Positions 1 to 11,830 of a stretch of DNA of 64,000 bases are shown here, piece after piece; position 1 is the first letter of the stretch; each line of letters opens with the position of its first letter. The notes beneath the pieces are model-generated. The model had not been told where the DNA came from. It saw nothing but the letters and a program-made list of their open reading frames with translations, and did no database searches. The translations under genes were made by a program, and so were the position numbers. Origin of the DNA: Pisaster brevispinus (Eukaryota; Echinodermata; Asteroidea; Forcipulatida; Asteriidae); contig JAMKCF010000015.1 of assembly GCA_023634235.1 (NCBI GenBank), forward strand, positions 5,495,698 to 5,559,697, read 5' to 3'.

Positions 1-920
1 CCAATCTTGGATCGGAACACTGCATTGAGAGGAGGTGGGGAATAAATTGTTTAACTTTTATTGCCTTTTAAGGCCTTTAGTGTCAGCCAGATGGGTGTCT
101 AGGCATCTTTTGGAAACCCCTGTTTTGAATTTAGAAACCCAGTTTTGTCTGACACTCACATGTGTTTGTGTATATGTAGAGTCGGATTAGTGGCTGTGCC
201 TTAATCGACCTGTGCTAGTGTATTGAAGCCCATGGCAACATCCTTAGCAACAGCCACAGCCGCCAATTTGGAAACAGCCCACGGGTATTTGTGGGGCAGC
301 AAGTTGGACATCCTGGTTTCAAATGTTCAAGGTTTGGACAACTTACTTCCAAAATGGCAACTCGCCTAAGGCCAGGGGGAGCACATCTTTGGCTGATTAA
401 CCCTAACTCCCTAAGTTGATTTTATTAGGATCCTTCCACACTCTTAATTCAACACCATGGTAAGTCAACTCTGAAACTGTTGGACTCCAATTTGTGTGGT
501 ATGCCTGATCCCATGTGAAACACAATCAGTCTAATAGTGCAGCCATCAGTGCAACAAAACATGCAGTTGATAAGGGTTTACCCTCAGCCAGCTAAAGCTT
601 GCTGTCCTAAAACAACCAAATTACTACACTTTACGCAAACTCAACAGTAACACCTTAATGTATCGAGTCAAGCCAAGTGGTTGATTTCCGTGTATAAAAT
701 TTATCATCGAATTCAACCATGATTACTTGAGCTACAATTAAGGAAAAGATACTCTAATAAACTGAAGATGTGGTTGAGGTTTCAACAAGCTGAGCTCCAA
801 ACTGTGAAGTTAAGTCCTGGGCCCTATTTTTCGGCTCTGCTTACACACTGGCTTACTGCCGAATTCTGCTTACAGTAATCAGAACCAACGATATTGGGCC
901 CCGATTCTCAAGATGCTTAC
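1..920. other. Intron of hnRNP H-like gene, no exon seen
   Basis: The sequence following the exon 2 donor is AT-rich and non-coding. I find no continuation of the FKSNN-type linker that normally follows RRM1, and no recognisable repeat. Confidence 0.5.
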
Positions 921-1076
921 CTTCAACGTAGCGTTGTCCCATTTCCTTCTTGTGTTTGGTCATTGCGTTCTCCATGTCCTCTTCCGTCTCAAACTCTACG
1001 AAGCATTCCCCACTGGGCCGGCCGGCTGGTGTGAAGGTGAAGTGAATCCCATCTTTGCCGTTTAAGATGTTGCTCT
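921..1076 (-). CDS. HNRNPH: hnRNP H-like coding exon 2
   Basis: The acceptor TTCCACAG precedes AGAGCAACATC and the donor is GAAG|GTAAGC. It codes the RRM1 beta2-beta4 region, including the RNP1-like stretch GECFVEF. Confidence 0.9.
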
Positions 1077-1950
1077 CTGTGGAATTCACACACATTCATG
1101 TTTGTCAGCATTTATACACGCAATAGACTATTCAACCATCTTTCAGTGGCAATCAATTTTGTGTTTCTTTTAAAGGGTTTCACACGCATCTTTTTTGAAC
1201 AAATCACTGAATTTTGCGCTTTGGACTGGAAATGATGTTTGTGTACACCTCAATGGTATCCCTGAAATCTGTAAACAGCATATTTGGTCTGGTGCCAGTT
1301 GGTCTAGAGAATTATGAGGTATAGACTTATAGTAAGTAAAACAAAAGTCATGTTTTACTTCGGGTAGACAGTAAATATTACCTCCCCTTGAAAGTTGTTG
1401 GAAGTTGACAAACTACATGTTGTTCCCAAACGGCTAAGACTTGGGAACTAGTTTGTCAGCTTCAAATACTCTCAAGGCTAATATCGACTGTCCACCCTAA
1501 AAAAGTGTTATATTTGCATACTGTAATTTTTCAAGACCAAACCTCCACCCAAAATTCCAGCAAATAATAATGGAGAAGGAAATTATTTGGGCTTGTAATA
1601 CATTTTTTCGGACTTACTAAAAAAAAACTAAACCTAGTCTAGAGAAGACTTGCTTGGAATTCAAACTCTGATTCCTGAATCATGATAAAGGCTCTGGAAA
1701 GTTGTCACAACATCATCTAAACATGATTTATTCGAAAAAGGAAGTTTAAAAACTTCTGATTAAAAAAAAAAAAATCTAAGAAAATTAGCAAAATAAGGTC
1801 ATGATGAAGGTGCCCGCTTGGTCTTGGACTTTTTAGTGAGATGCTACCTCCAAAAAACTTTAAGATGTCATCTTCTGTGCTGGACCAGGGAAGTCCTCTC
1901 GCTCTGATGACAAATCCATCTTCTTCTTCTGTTCCTGGTGCGGCACTCAT
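921..1950 (-). CDS. HNRNPH: hnRNP H/F-family RNA-binding protein, 5' part of gene (partial)
   Basis: Two exons join in phase to give the first 86 residues of an hnRNP H/F/GRSF1-type protein, which binds G-rich RNA in the nucleus and regulates splicing. Exon 1 codes a short acidic leader followed by the qRRM1 start FVIRARGLPWSSTEDDILKF. Exon 2 carries the RRM core (GRPSGECFVEFETEEDMENA) and ends at QRYVE. The junction spells FFG-E-SNILNGKDGI, where human hnRNP H has FFSDCKIQNGAQGI. Exon 2 ends in phase 1 after RYVE, which fits the boundary I recall for vertebrate HNRNPH genes. The next exon is not visible in 1-920, so the gene continues past the left edge. Exact paralogue assignment (H, F, H3 or GRSF1) is not possible from one RRM. 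Confidence 0.9.
1077..1847. other. Intron 1 of hnRNP H-like gene
   Basis: A 771-bp intron flanked by consensus splice sites. It holds A/T runs only and no repeat that I recognise. Confidence 0.7.
1848..1950 (-). CDS. HNRNPH: hnRNP H-like coding exon 1
   Basis: The start codon is at 1950 (MSAAPGTEEEDGF). The donor GGAG|GTAGCA lies at 1848/1847, leaving 34 codons plus 1 nt. A possible 3' splice site (TTCAACAG) just upstream of the ATG suggests that most of the 5' UTR is in an earlier exon. Confidence 0.88.
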
Positions 1951-2149
1951 GATGTCTGTTGAAGTGACTTATTGGGTCTGTGACTCTGTGGATGTCAAGA
2001 TTAAATCATTCAAACGTCATGTGAGTAATTTAGTTATGGCATGGAGGGAGGTCAAGAAGTATGGGACTGCAAAGATCCAGTAACTGGGGCGCTGTACTTT
2101 TTAGGTTTTTTTTTTATTTTTAGTTTTTTTTACATCTGCCATCAAACTG

Positions 2150-2352
2150 GCACAGCTGCTGAGCTAGCCCTGGCACAAGAGTTGACAAGACACAAGAATT
2201 AAGAAAAGAATTTAAAAACTAAAAATGAAATGGTAAACTGGTAAATTTCACTTAAAAGTGGAGCTAGCCCTGGCACAAGTCACAAAAAATTAAATAATTT
2301 TTTTTAAATATAAAAAATTTAAATGGTAAAGTGGTAAATTTCACTTGAACAA
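2150..2352. repeat. Degenerate two-copy tandem repeat
   Basis: GAGCTAGCCCTGGCACAAG occurs twice about 107 bp apart. Each copy is followed by A-rich sequence and then by GGTAAA(C/G)TGGTAAATTTCAC. Confidence 0.6.
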
Positions 2353-2826
2353 AAATAAGAAAGTGGATTAGACTTTAAAACACCATACTAGGGGAAAAGA
2401 AGAGAAATTATCAAATCAAAGTTACTATATCCAGGCAGCCAACAACGAGTTATTAAAGTCAAAAACGGCAGTAACAAAAGAAAGCCAATACAACGCCAAC
2501 GGCGGTGCTCCCAACACTGTCCGGAAAATGGACCACGAAATGTGTGTGTAAAAAAACAAAGCGCTTTTGCCAGAGCACTAGGCCACTCTAACTAAGGTGA
2601 TTTTGTAAACCATACTTTCACCTCATTATACACCCTTTCCACCCTAACAAAAATACATGCATTGACATAATAAGCACAAAACGAAAAATTAATGTTACAT
2701 TCGGGTTTATTTCGACACCAACATAAAAAAAAACGGAAAAACTTACACACCTATTTTCCCCTTCCCGGTTTCTTTCTCTTCAGCGTGGCTTCTTTTCTTT
2801 TTTTATTGAGCGCTAACAACTAGTAG

Positions 2827-2838
2827 TGCGCATGCGCA
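2827..2838. promoter_or_regulatory. NRF-1-type palindrome, candidate promoter of the hnRNP H-like gene
   Basis: TGCGCATGCGCA is a perfect 12-bp palindrome matching the NRF-1 consensus YGCGCAYGCGCR, which marks housekeeping promoters. An ETS-like TTTCCGG follows within about 40 bp. The site is about 880 bp upstream of the minus-strand hnRNP ATG. Promoter use is inference. Confidence 0.5.
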
Positions 2839-3216
2839 GAAACTTCGGCTAACATGCTCGGTAGTTTCCGGATTCTTTCGGGAACAAATTGGCGCCAACT
2901 AGCAGGTGCGCTAGTACACCGAGTAAACTTCCCATAGCAATCAATGCTACATGCAAAAATTCTTTTAAAAATGGTCTTGAAAACCAATAAATATATTTTT
3001 GTAAAACTTAACTTTTGGTAGATTAGTTGTTTGGCATTGTTGCTACTTGACACACGAATGTGACACCCCTAAAATGTTTTTTCCCCAAACCACTCACTGC
3101 CGGAGGGAAATCTGTCCCCGGCCGGAGATTCTGTTCCCCATACATTTTGGAAAATTAACATGGGCTGACGGAGGATTATTCAAAAGAGGGCGCTATCAGA
3201 AAAAGTTTGTACACAG

Positions 3217-3515
3217 TTCGCCGTATAGACCTTTCTTTTACAATAACGTCACAGCCCAAGTTTTTGCCAACCCAGGTTGGAAAACTATGGAACCCATAAA
3301 TGCAAAACAAAAACAGTTAACTACAGTTTGTAACAATGTTACACAAATATTCAAAATTAGTGTTCAATTTATTGGAAACAAAGCAACCGATCATGGGAGG
3401 TATTTTATTTAATTAGAAGTTTACCGAAAATGTTGAATTTGGTTAAAACATCTGTTATCACTATTGAATGTTTTACTAACATTCGGCGGTCCATGCCAAC
3501 CAGCGCTGTTTGTTT
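3217..3515 (+). repeat. Interspersed repeat R2, copy 1
   Basis: About 300 bp match 54983-55262 in the same orientation. Shared blocks include AACGTCACAGCCC, CATAAATGCAAAACAAAA, TTGGAAACAAAGCAAC and GAATGTTTTRCTAACATTC. The open frame across it is a repeat shadow and not a gene. Confidence 0.75.
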
Positions 3516-3774
3516 ATCAACTGGGGGACAGAACCTCCTCTCACACAGGTTTTCATGAATTAGACATCCCTACTCCACTTCCTAAGCCCATAAGCAGAGG
3601 ACCAACTTTAAAGCCTAAATTTATTAAGTTTTCTCAAACGTGTACAGAGCTCCCAGGTTGTGATAACTTGTATAACAATTATTGCATGACCCCCCCCCCC
3701 AAAAAAAGGTTTTCTAATTAACAAAAAGGGCCAGTTTAGAAGAACGAATTGTGGTATATTTTAGTGTAGTGCAC

Positions 3775-4045
3775 CCGCCTGGCAAGAGAAAGGGTGCCAT
3801 GGTATTAATGACTTGCGTGTAAGCCGTACATGCGGGTCCGGGGTCTAGTTAATTGGCTGCATATTGCGCCACAGCACCTTGTAAACCATTACATGGTGCT
3901 ATGTAAAGGAATAGGTCTCATACTTCAAACGAAGCCCCACATACCTTGCAGGAAAATACTTAATGTTGAAGCGCCTTGAGCGTCACTGAGTGGCGGATAT
4001 GAGCGCTATTTAAGAAGCCGTTATTATTATTATTATTATTATTAA
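3775..4045 (+). repeat. SINE type B, 3' portion
   Basis: The body matches the other type B copies (TATTGCGCCACAGCACCTTG, then CTTGAGCGTCACTGAGTGGC) and ends in a (TTA)n tail. The tRNA-like head is missing, so the copy is 5'-truncated. Confidence 0.75.
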
Positions 4046-4816
4046 TGGTGAATCAATTTCTAGACCTGATTGCTCCCTATTTTAAAGCTACCCTACGCGT
4101 CAAATGCACTGCAAAGTAGTCCGTGAAAGCCAAACTTATTATCCAATTTGGGGCCGTTTTGATCTGAAAGTTTTGATTGATTGTTGTTGTTTTTTTAACG
4201 GCCATTTAAAAATTTTTTTTTTTAGAAAGTTGTAGGCTAAGCTTTTCATTTAAAATGCGCCGATGATAAATGGTAGGTAGGGCCTAGCGCCTTAGGGGCT
4301 AATTAAAACTAAAAACGAACTAAAGTCGGGCCCGCCGATGACATCATTTCACGTCCATCAGACACGTACAATACATTGGTTGTTTGTGTTATAAGTCTTC
4401 CCCCAGTGAGGGTGCCCTTTCAGTTTGTGACGTCGCATTATGCAATGACTTGATGCCTTCAAAGTCTTAAAAAGAAACCCTTCTCTTTTTCGAAAGCCTT
4501 TCTACACAAAGATGTATTTACTTAAAAATAATAAAGGGACAAATTATAAAAAGGAGACTTTACAACAGAAACAATGTGAATTTAGCGTGAACTGACTGTT
4601 TTATTTCACATACATAAACTCTACAGGTGAAATGATGCTATACATGTTACAGTTTAATCTTCGATCAAAACATTTACAGGCGTTATTTGAAAGCGATCAT
4701 TTACCCCAAACATTCTCTCTGAAAATGTCAGATTGGTGAAAACCTGGGCCGAATTTCAAATCTTCACAACTCATCTTAAGATAAATCCTGGTACTTTATG
4801 AAATCGTGAGCCCATA

Positions 4817-4983
4817 GGGCTAGATTTCATAGAGCTGCTTAGCCGAAATGAGCTGCAGGATACCAGTGAAAAACTTAATATATTTAAGACATGGTATTTT
4901 GGATGGTAGCATTATTGTGATGAGCATACTAGCGTCACTGGGCTACTTTTTGTGCTTAAGCAGCTCTATGAAATTGGACCCAG
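4817..4983. repeat. MITE family M1 copy
   Basis: Terminal inverted repeats are ATTTCATAGAGCTGCTTA on the left and TAAGCAGCTCTATGAAAT on the right. The interior contains AGGATACCAGT and a GGTAGCA box, as in the other M1 copies. Confidence 0.8.
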
Positions 4984-5460
4984 GGGCATGGAGGCGATTG
5001 CACCCGTCAAGTATGGCAACGCCTGGAGTGAAGTGGGCGTGGTTTTAGATGGGCGTGGTTTTAGAGACACCACACAAGGATTACTTCCCTGGATCTTCCA
5101 TAGACTCCTGTTAGATTCATCAAACTATGTCAGATTTTTTTAAAACCCCATTTCAAGCCTTCCTTTTGGCGATGAAATATTTTCTAAACCAGCCTTCCCC
5201 CTCTAATTAGTTAAAAACATCTTCTTGATAAAAACACCTGTCTTTAAGCAAATTGCTAAATAATAACAAAGTGACATTAGACAAAGCAATAACAGAGGTA
5301 AAATTTGAACATTGCTTGTATAATATACTAAAAATTAAAACAATCTAGTAAACGTTTTCACAAAATTTATTGAATAATACCGATTAAGAAAACAATAATT
5401 GTGTACATGTAAACAAAATAACACCCTGCAGACTTGAAAACATTGTCATCAGAAAAAAAT

Positions 5461-5580
5461 GCCGTGTCGGAATCAAGCGACTTCGGCCACGGCTATTGGC
5501 TGCAACAACAATGTTGAAGAATAGGAGTTTCCGGCAATCCAGCCATAGCCAGGGCCGAAACTGTTAATTCGGACACGGCC
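5461..5580. repeat. 120-bp MITE (M7) with near-perfect terminal inverted repeats
   Basis: The left end is GCCGTGTCGGAATCAA and the right end is TTAATTCGGACACGGC. Inner arms CTTCGGCC/GGCCGAA and TGGCTG/CAGCCA extend the hairpin. Confidence 0.75.
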
Positions 5581-5621
5581 TAAATGCGGGTTAACTTAAG
5601 GTAGGGGTTAACATCCGTACT

Positions 5622-5793
5622 GCAGGCCTGGAATTACACAGAGGCCAGGGGGGCCATGGCCTCTGTTGCCCCTGGTCTTGGCCTTGGTGCCCCTTCAATA
5701 TTTTTCCCATAGACTTTAAGAAATTCAATGGAAGAGCCCTTGGCAAAATGAAAATGGACCTTGCCCTCTCAAAGATGAAATTCCAGTCCTGCA
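5622..5793. repeat. MITE family M3 copy 1
   Basis: It starts with GGCCTGGAATTACA and ends with GATGAAATTCCAGTCCTG. The interior GGTCTTGGCCTTGGTGCC is shared with the copies at 20268 and 22110. Confidence 0.8.
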
Positions 5794-6676
5794 TACCATA
5801 TTATTTTAAGAACAAGTGCCATTTCTGTCAGGCTCCCTGACCCATTCCTGAATACTAGTAATCAAAACATGAAAGAGATCAGACTATTTTATCAACAAGG
5901 TTTAAAGCACATGATGCTGTATAAGATGAACTTGGCCCATCTTTGTCAAATCTCCCGACCCATTCCATTCCCAAGTACATGTACTCAAAGCACAACAGGA
6001 ATCAGACTATTTTACAGTTTGGTAATGTAAACCCAGGGTCTTTTTCCAGACCTCAGCTTGAAGCCCGGAGCCGGAGCCCAAGTCGAGGTGTGGGGAAAAA
6101 AGCCCCAGGCCTGGGTGAAATCAACTGTCTTAATCAAGACAAAGGTTCAGATTTCAGAGTTGTGTGTTTATTCCCAATTTAAATATATACAGCAATATGG
6201 GCTTTTTAAATCCACTTTATACGAATGCTGGGTATCAAATCCAATGAAAAATTAGAAAATATTTCAAAACTGCAAAGGGGGGAAATTTGCTCCCAAGATT
6301 GTCTTTCTTGGCTCCCCCCCCCCCCCCACCACCAACACACATACACCACACACACCCTTACAGATCAAGTTTGTGGGGCCTTGCTATTGTTGTTCTATTA
6401 TTCAATTGTGTAAAAACCCCACAAGGGGGACCTCCTATTGTCCCTCCTTTGCTTGTACTCTTAACTTTTGGGCAAAAGCTCCCATTGTTTTTGGAGACCT
6501 TCATCCAACTGGGGATCCTATTGTCCTCTTTTGTCTATAGGTCCCTGGTTTGAACGTGTATACCTACCCGTGTTGAAACTAAGTTTTAAATAGATTAAAT
6601 TTGGACAACAACAAACCCAAAACCCCACCTTTTTAGAGAATGACGTCGCCTCTGTATCGCCTCAATTCTTACCACT

Positions 6677-6855
6677 GGGCCAAAATTTCACAAAGCTGCA
6701 GCTTTTCTTGCAGAAAATTTTACTTTAACAATTTTCTGCTAAGCAAAACTATGCAGAAAACCAGTAAAGGACAGCTCATGTCATATAGTATTTCCTCTGG
6801 TAACCTTGTTCTGGTTAGCAAAACTGTTTTATGCTGAACTACTTTTTAGCTTCCT
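6677..6855. repeat. MITE family M1 copy, diverged
   Basis: It has GGGCCAAAATTTCACAAAGC at the left, the interior CTGGTAACCTTGTTCTGG, and a degraded right arm. Confidence 0.65.
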
Positions 6856-6879
6856 TTTTAGATGTATTGCATTGTATAG

Positions 6880-6920
6880 GTGGGTTGGAGGTGGAGGTGG
6901 GGGTGGGGGTGGGGGTGGGG
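6880..6920. repeat. GGTGGG-type microsatellite
   Basis: A run of GGTGG(G) units of about 40 bp on the plus strand, with potential for a G-quadruplex. Confidence 0.7.
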
Positions 6921-7100
6921 AGCATGTTCAGTACTGAAGGGCCTACAGCTAATCGCCAAGATCCCTAAACAATCAATGTTATAATTGCACACTGTTCTGC
7001 AGCATTTTCCATGTCTTCCCGCCCTGCCAGATTCTTTGCTCTGCACTTTGATACAACATTTTAATTTTGTTAGTAAGTTAAGTATTCTTTACTCCGATTT

Positions 7101-7490
7101 GTTTAAAGGAATCATACAGGATTGGTAGAGATGACAAATTGTCGCAGACAGTGTTCTTGTTTTGTGTGATCAACAATATACATGAAATAACAAAACTGTG
7201 AACATTTGGTTGAATCCAATGTGCGAGTCAGGAGAAAATAGTAAAAACAAGGCAAAATTTTCAGCATGTAAATACATTGTCCTTAATTTTAGTTGTGACA
7301 ACCGAAATCAGGTGCTGCATTCTTTTTAAAAAGATTTTCGGATGGTTTTCTCGAATATGACTTTATATCAGAGGGAAATATTTCACAGAAAAAAATGGTT
7401 CTAGTAAAGACTTCATAATCAGTGAGCTTTCAGACTAAATTTAAACCATAATGTTTTCTAACCTCACCAATCCTGTATAATATCTTTAAG
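7101..7490. repeat. MITE M10, about 390 bp
   Basis: Ends are inverted: ATACAGGATTGGTAGAG near 7114 against CTCACCAATCCTGTAT near 7460. The outer arms TTTAAAG/CTTTAA pair as well. Confidence 0.65.
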
Positions 7491-7938
7491 AAAAGAATTG
7501 GTCTACAAATAATATATTAAATGAGTGGTGTTAGTGTAATGCCCAGGAAGTAACGTGCACAATTTGTTTTACTTTTTCCCTGATCATCTCAAAAGGATTA
7601 TTGACTCAAGAGCACAGTAGTATCATGCTGTAGCTAAATCTTTGCACTGTAGGTTAAACCTAAGCGCAGACATGACATTGTCCACCTAGTTTGATTCCCT
7701 AAACAACCAAGGTAATACCAGTGCCAAACCCTGATACAGAAAAAGGGGCCAGCCTCTCTTTCTACGAGTCTTGCATTGGTCCCTAAGAAAACATCCATAC
7801 TATCCAGTAATTGACCTTTAGTTTCTTACATGAAAACCTGACCTACTTACGGATATAAAGTGATAAAACAATGCCTAATAAGCCTGCTCCATTAGAATAT
7901 AGGATTGCGACAGCAAAGCAACCTTCGGTGCATCAGCA

Positions 7939-8114
7939 ATAGACTTTATGCACTGACGCCATCCAGCCGCCATCTTAGAGGTAAAACTGTGACGAAACAA
8001 TCGAAACGCACAGATTTGTACGAGCGGCGCACAGGATCGGCCATTGAACAACCTCCTTTTGACATCTAGGCGAGGGCGCCCTACTGAAATGACGTCATGT
8101 GCATAAGGTCTATA
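7939..8114. repeat. MITE family M4 copy 1
   Basis: About 175 bp, around 90% similar by eye to 42181-42360. Ends are ATAGACTTTATGCAC on the left and GTGCATAAGGTCTAT on the right. Shared interior: CAGCCGCCATCTTAGAGGTA and GACGAAACAATCGAAACGCA. Confidence 0.85.
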
Positions 8115-8166
8115 GGAAAACAGTGTGTCTTGACCTATAATTAATTTACTACTAAAACTATGGAAC

Positions 8167-8300
8167 CTGGGGCTGATTTCACAAGGCATTAAGATTCATC
8201 TTTAGGATGAGTATCACCACGGTGATTTGAATTGTGACATCGCAATCATGATTGATTCGCAGTTAAGATCAATCTTAACTCTTAATAAAATCGAGCCCAG
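8167..8300. repeat. MITE family M11 copy 1
   Basis: CTGGGGCTGATTTCACAAGG at the left is inverted against AATAAAATCGAGCCCAG at the right. A related copy is at 46791-46913. Confidence 0.65.
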
Positions 8301-8529
8301 ATGTCACCTTCAAACGATGAGCGCTGGTGTGGCTATGTCCTAAACTAGAGCGTTAATTGCCTACTCCTATGATGTAGGCCTGATACTTTATATAAGGGCA
8401 AGGCTGTGTTTCCTTAAGAGGAAAATACAAAATTTCTAATAGAACTTTTCAAGGGGCACGCTAGCATTCAATGACCAAGGGGCACTCCCTTCGTTGCATC
8501 CGTGAAGTATTAGGCCTGGTGATAAATTC

Positions 8530-8700
8530 AGGCCTCGCAATAGCCCATGGCACCCACAGCAACTGTCGTGGTGCCCTGTGCTTTTGCTGTGGTGCCCTCT
8601 GCAAAGTTCCAATACAAATTTACATTACTCCTCATAGAGTGCCCCTTACCAGGGAAAAATTGCCGTGCCCCTTCAAGAGCGAAGTTCAAGGCCTGGAAAT
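8530..8700. repeat. Diverged M3-related repeat
   Basis: TTCAGGCCT at the left and AAGGCCTGGA at the right flank a region rich in GGTGCCC. The open frames across this interval are explained by the repeat. Confidence 0.45.
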
Positions 8701-8999
8701 TAGATACCCCGGCAAAGCAGTCATCGTGGGGTCAAATATAGTGGAGCTATCATGGCATGATGTAGAGCTATGCGGCACGCTTTGAGTGTATAGATTTCTG
8801 GTCACATGACCTAAACAAAACCAATGGGGAAACACTTCTGAGGCATTGGATTCGTAGAGGAGGTCACTTGATTTTCTTAATCGACGACGTCACAGAAGTT
8901 TGCTTTGCAACCACGCCGTGTGGCTAATACCAGGCTTAAACCTTTGTAATACGACTGCCTGACATACCAACGAAACTATTGCACACTCATAAAACCAAT

Positions 9000-11709
9000 A
9001 TTCAATAGTAATAATAATAATAATACCAATAATATTTTATCAAGTGGTCACCCTAAATACATAAATAGTTTTAACATAAATGTACTTACATCCAAATAAA
9101 TTTTTAAAAAGTGATCAATTTTTAACGCTAAAATAGTCTAAAATCATTAATTATGCCATCATAATAAATGGTAACTAATTTTGACTAGGGTTGCATTGTG
9201 GCAAACATTACTGAAAGCTTTTTGTTGGCCACGTTTTAAGACTCACCATTCAGCCACAAAACACAACAACTATTTATCAGGGCCGCTATAAGGCCCCTGA
9301 AGTTTAATTGATGAAGCACTGATTAAACTCTGATTAAACTGATGTGAACAAACATTTCAAAATTGAACTAATGAAAATGAACTTAACCAATAACATATAG
9401 GGATTATGGTAAACATTAGACACCTGAATTTCATTATTTTATTTGCTGTTTCCAAAAATATTACATAATATCACTTCTTGGTCAAGGTTTTTTACGCGAA
9501 TGGCGACACAACAGTTCAAGTTCTTAAAAAGTTTTTGTTTAAAGGCTGCAACAGCACGAATGAAGATTTTTTTTTTTGCATTACACACCGCTTGCACTTG
9601 GAACTTCTGGTAGATCATCAAAATATCTAGGCGGATTTTCCAGACAACTCTTGACCAAAATACCTGGGACATAAAGCATGTCCCAAGGATTTTTTAAAAC
9701 TGTGAGGGCAGTCTGGACCCAAGTTTTGGAAGTTTGGCCGGAGCATGCAGTTGGTTTTAAACAACTGTATGAGTATCTTCAGTGGTTTTGTGTTCTTATT
9801 TTTGTGAATATATTTTTTGTTTTTAAAAAACTTTTGTTTTCGTGAGTTGGCTCAAAAAATCTCGCAGATTGGCCCGTAATTCACACATATCAGCTTGTAA
9901 TTCATGCAAACTTGTGCAACGGGAGAACCCTGTGCTTGCAGCACAATAGTAGAACTACCACATTTCACGCTTTTGCGATATTTATCGTCGCCGTTATAAA
10001 TATCTCTGCAACCTAACTCAGCACCACTATGTACATGTAACAGTCTCAAATTTAAGTGAGCTCGATGATTCACAAGACTTCTTGTTAAAAGTTTAAGGAA
10101 TAACAGGTAAATAAAAATCATACAAACTTTAATACTAAAAAGATGCTCTTTCCGGGAGTATACGGTCAATTTTATACAGAAATCTGAATGCAGGCTTGGG
10201 GACAAGATATTTAGAGTATTTACATGCATTTAAAGGGTCTATCACACCGGGTAATTTTTACGGGCAAATTGGAGGCGACTACCTGCATTGCATTCACCCC
10301 TTGCACCAACGTCACACTTGGCTAGTGCCAGACATGATCACCATTTTGGTAGTCAACATGTACGCATGTAAACACCACATGGCCTAAAATGCGCACTACG
10401 CTGTTATATGTATTTAACACACTCCCAAAACGGCACAAACAAAATTAATTGTGACGACGGCGTAAGGTGAGTTGGGTCAATACAAAGTACACTTCTGTAG
10501 CACAAGAACTGGGGATGAATTCGGGTTTTTTAAATTTTTATGGAACTTACATTTGTGACAATGCGCATGGGTTTTCAACATGCACAGAAGTACGCATGTT
10601 TGCTGATTGTGCGTACAATTTATGGATTCTGTAATTAACATAATGATTAAAAGCACTGGTATGCAAATAACGGTATAAACATTTCAAGGTATCATATGGG
10701 TTTGTACACAGACATTAATGCGCCCACAATGCTCCAAAACGCAGGGTAAGTTTAGTCAACACATTATAGCTCAATTGACAAAGGTCATCAATTTGCAATA
10801 GTAATCTAGTGTTAACTTCATTGCATAATGACCCCAGTCCACAAATGCATGGCCAGACATCACCGAGCGGGAACGAGCGTTTACAACGCTTGGTATCTGG
10901 CTACCAAAAACTGTTGAATAATATGTAGCAGACAGTTGAAGTCAATGATTGTATGACACCAACAATTGTCACGAACTGCACGATTATGAATTGTGATTAT
11001 GAACCACAGAAAACATAGTCGCCCAAACCCACAAAGCCAAAAGTTCAAGTCATCTGACTGATCCGATTAGATTTCCCAACTTCTACACAACACTGTCGCA
11101 CTAACTAACATGTGACAGTGTCCCACTGACTGAAGATAACCGTGTACCTCTTGCTTTGAATGTTTCTTTTTTGTTATTGTTCGAGGCAAGAATGGAGCCC
11201 CTCCCCCCGCCTGAGAGCCAATGAAAATGGGCCTCTATACATTGACCCGATTGTTGTGCAGAGTACCAATGACGGTGTGCTACAGTGTACACACAGAACT
11301 ATATGCACGAGTAACTCGATTCACATCAGCACTGTATGTATCTGAGATCAAGCAAGGTGAGTTTACATTTAAACCAACAAATCTACCTCGTGTCTCTCAT
11401 ACACAGCTTTATCACAAAAGCTTTTTTCTCAAGAGTGGAAACAAATCTCAAATCTAAAAAGGGAGGGTGGCATCTACCATAGATTTCTAAAGTGGTATCT
11501 TGTAAGACTATTTTGTTTAATACCTACAGACTGGTGGAAAGTAAGTTTTTGGTGTTACATTATTTTTTAGCACAAGCAAGTGTTTGAGGATGGTAGAAGC
11601 ATGTGGCTTTCCTCACCCTGTATGTTGTATTGCAAGCTAACAAGATCTGGTACCTGTACTCCCTGCTGACGCTATACCTAGTCTCTGCATTGATGTGCAG
11701 GTTTTGCTC
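9000..11709. other. Intergenic stretch downstream of the CDP-DAG synthase stop
   Basis: It should include the 3' UTR of the gene ending at 11710, but I cannot choose a poly(A) site among several AATAAA-like candidates. An AAT microsatellite lies near 9008. Otherwise I see no gene or repeat that I can name. Confidence 0.4.
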
Positions 11710-11830
11710 TCACATGTTGGGCAGCAGGCCAGTCTTGTTGAGATGATCTGTGAGCTGTTTGTACACCGACAATTGGTCCTCTGCATCCAACTGGAAAATT
11801 TGCTGCACCAGTTTCTGTGAATGGGAAGAT
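11710..11830 (-). CDS. CDS: CDP-DAG synthase exon 13 with stop
   Basis: Residues 430-468 ([20 protein letters not shown], then NKTGLLPNM and TGA). It aligns with the family tail SKLIQQFLTLRPDQQL. The acceptor TTGGCTCCAG was chosen because only it restores the frame from exon 12. Confidence 0.92.

Noticed and set aside
3047..3412. 121-codon plus-strand frame
   Set aside because: Most of it is repeat R2, whose second copy does not keep the frame.
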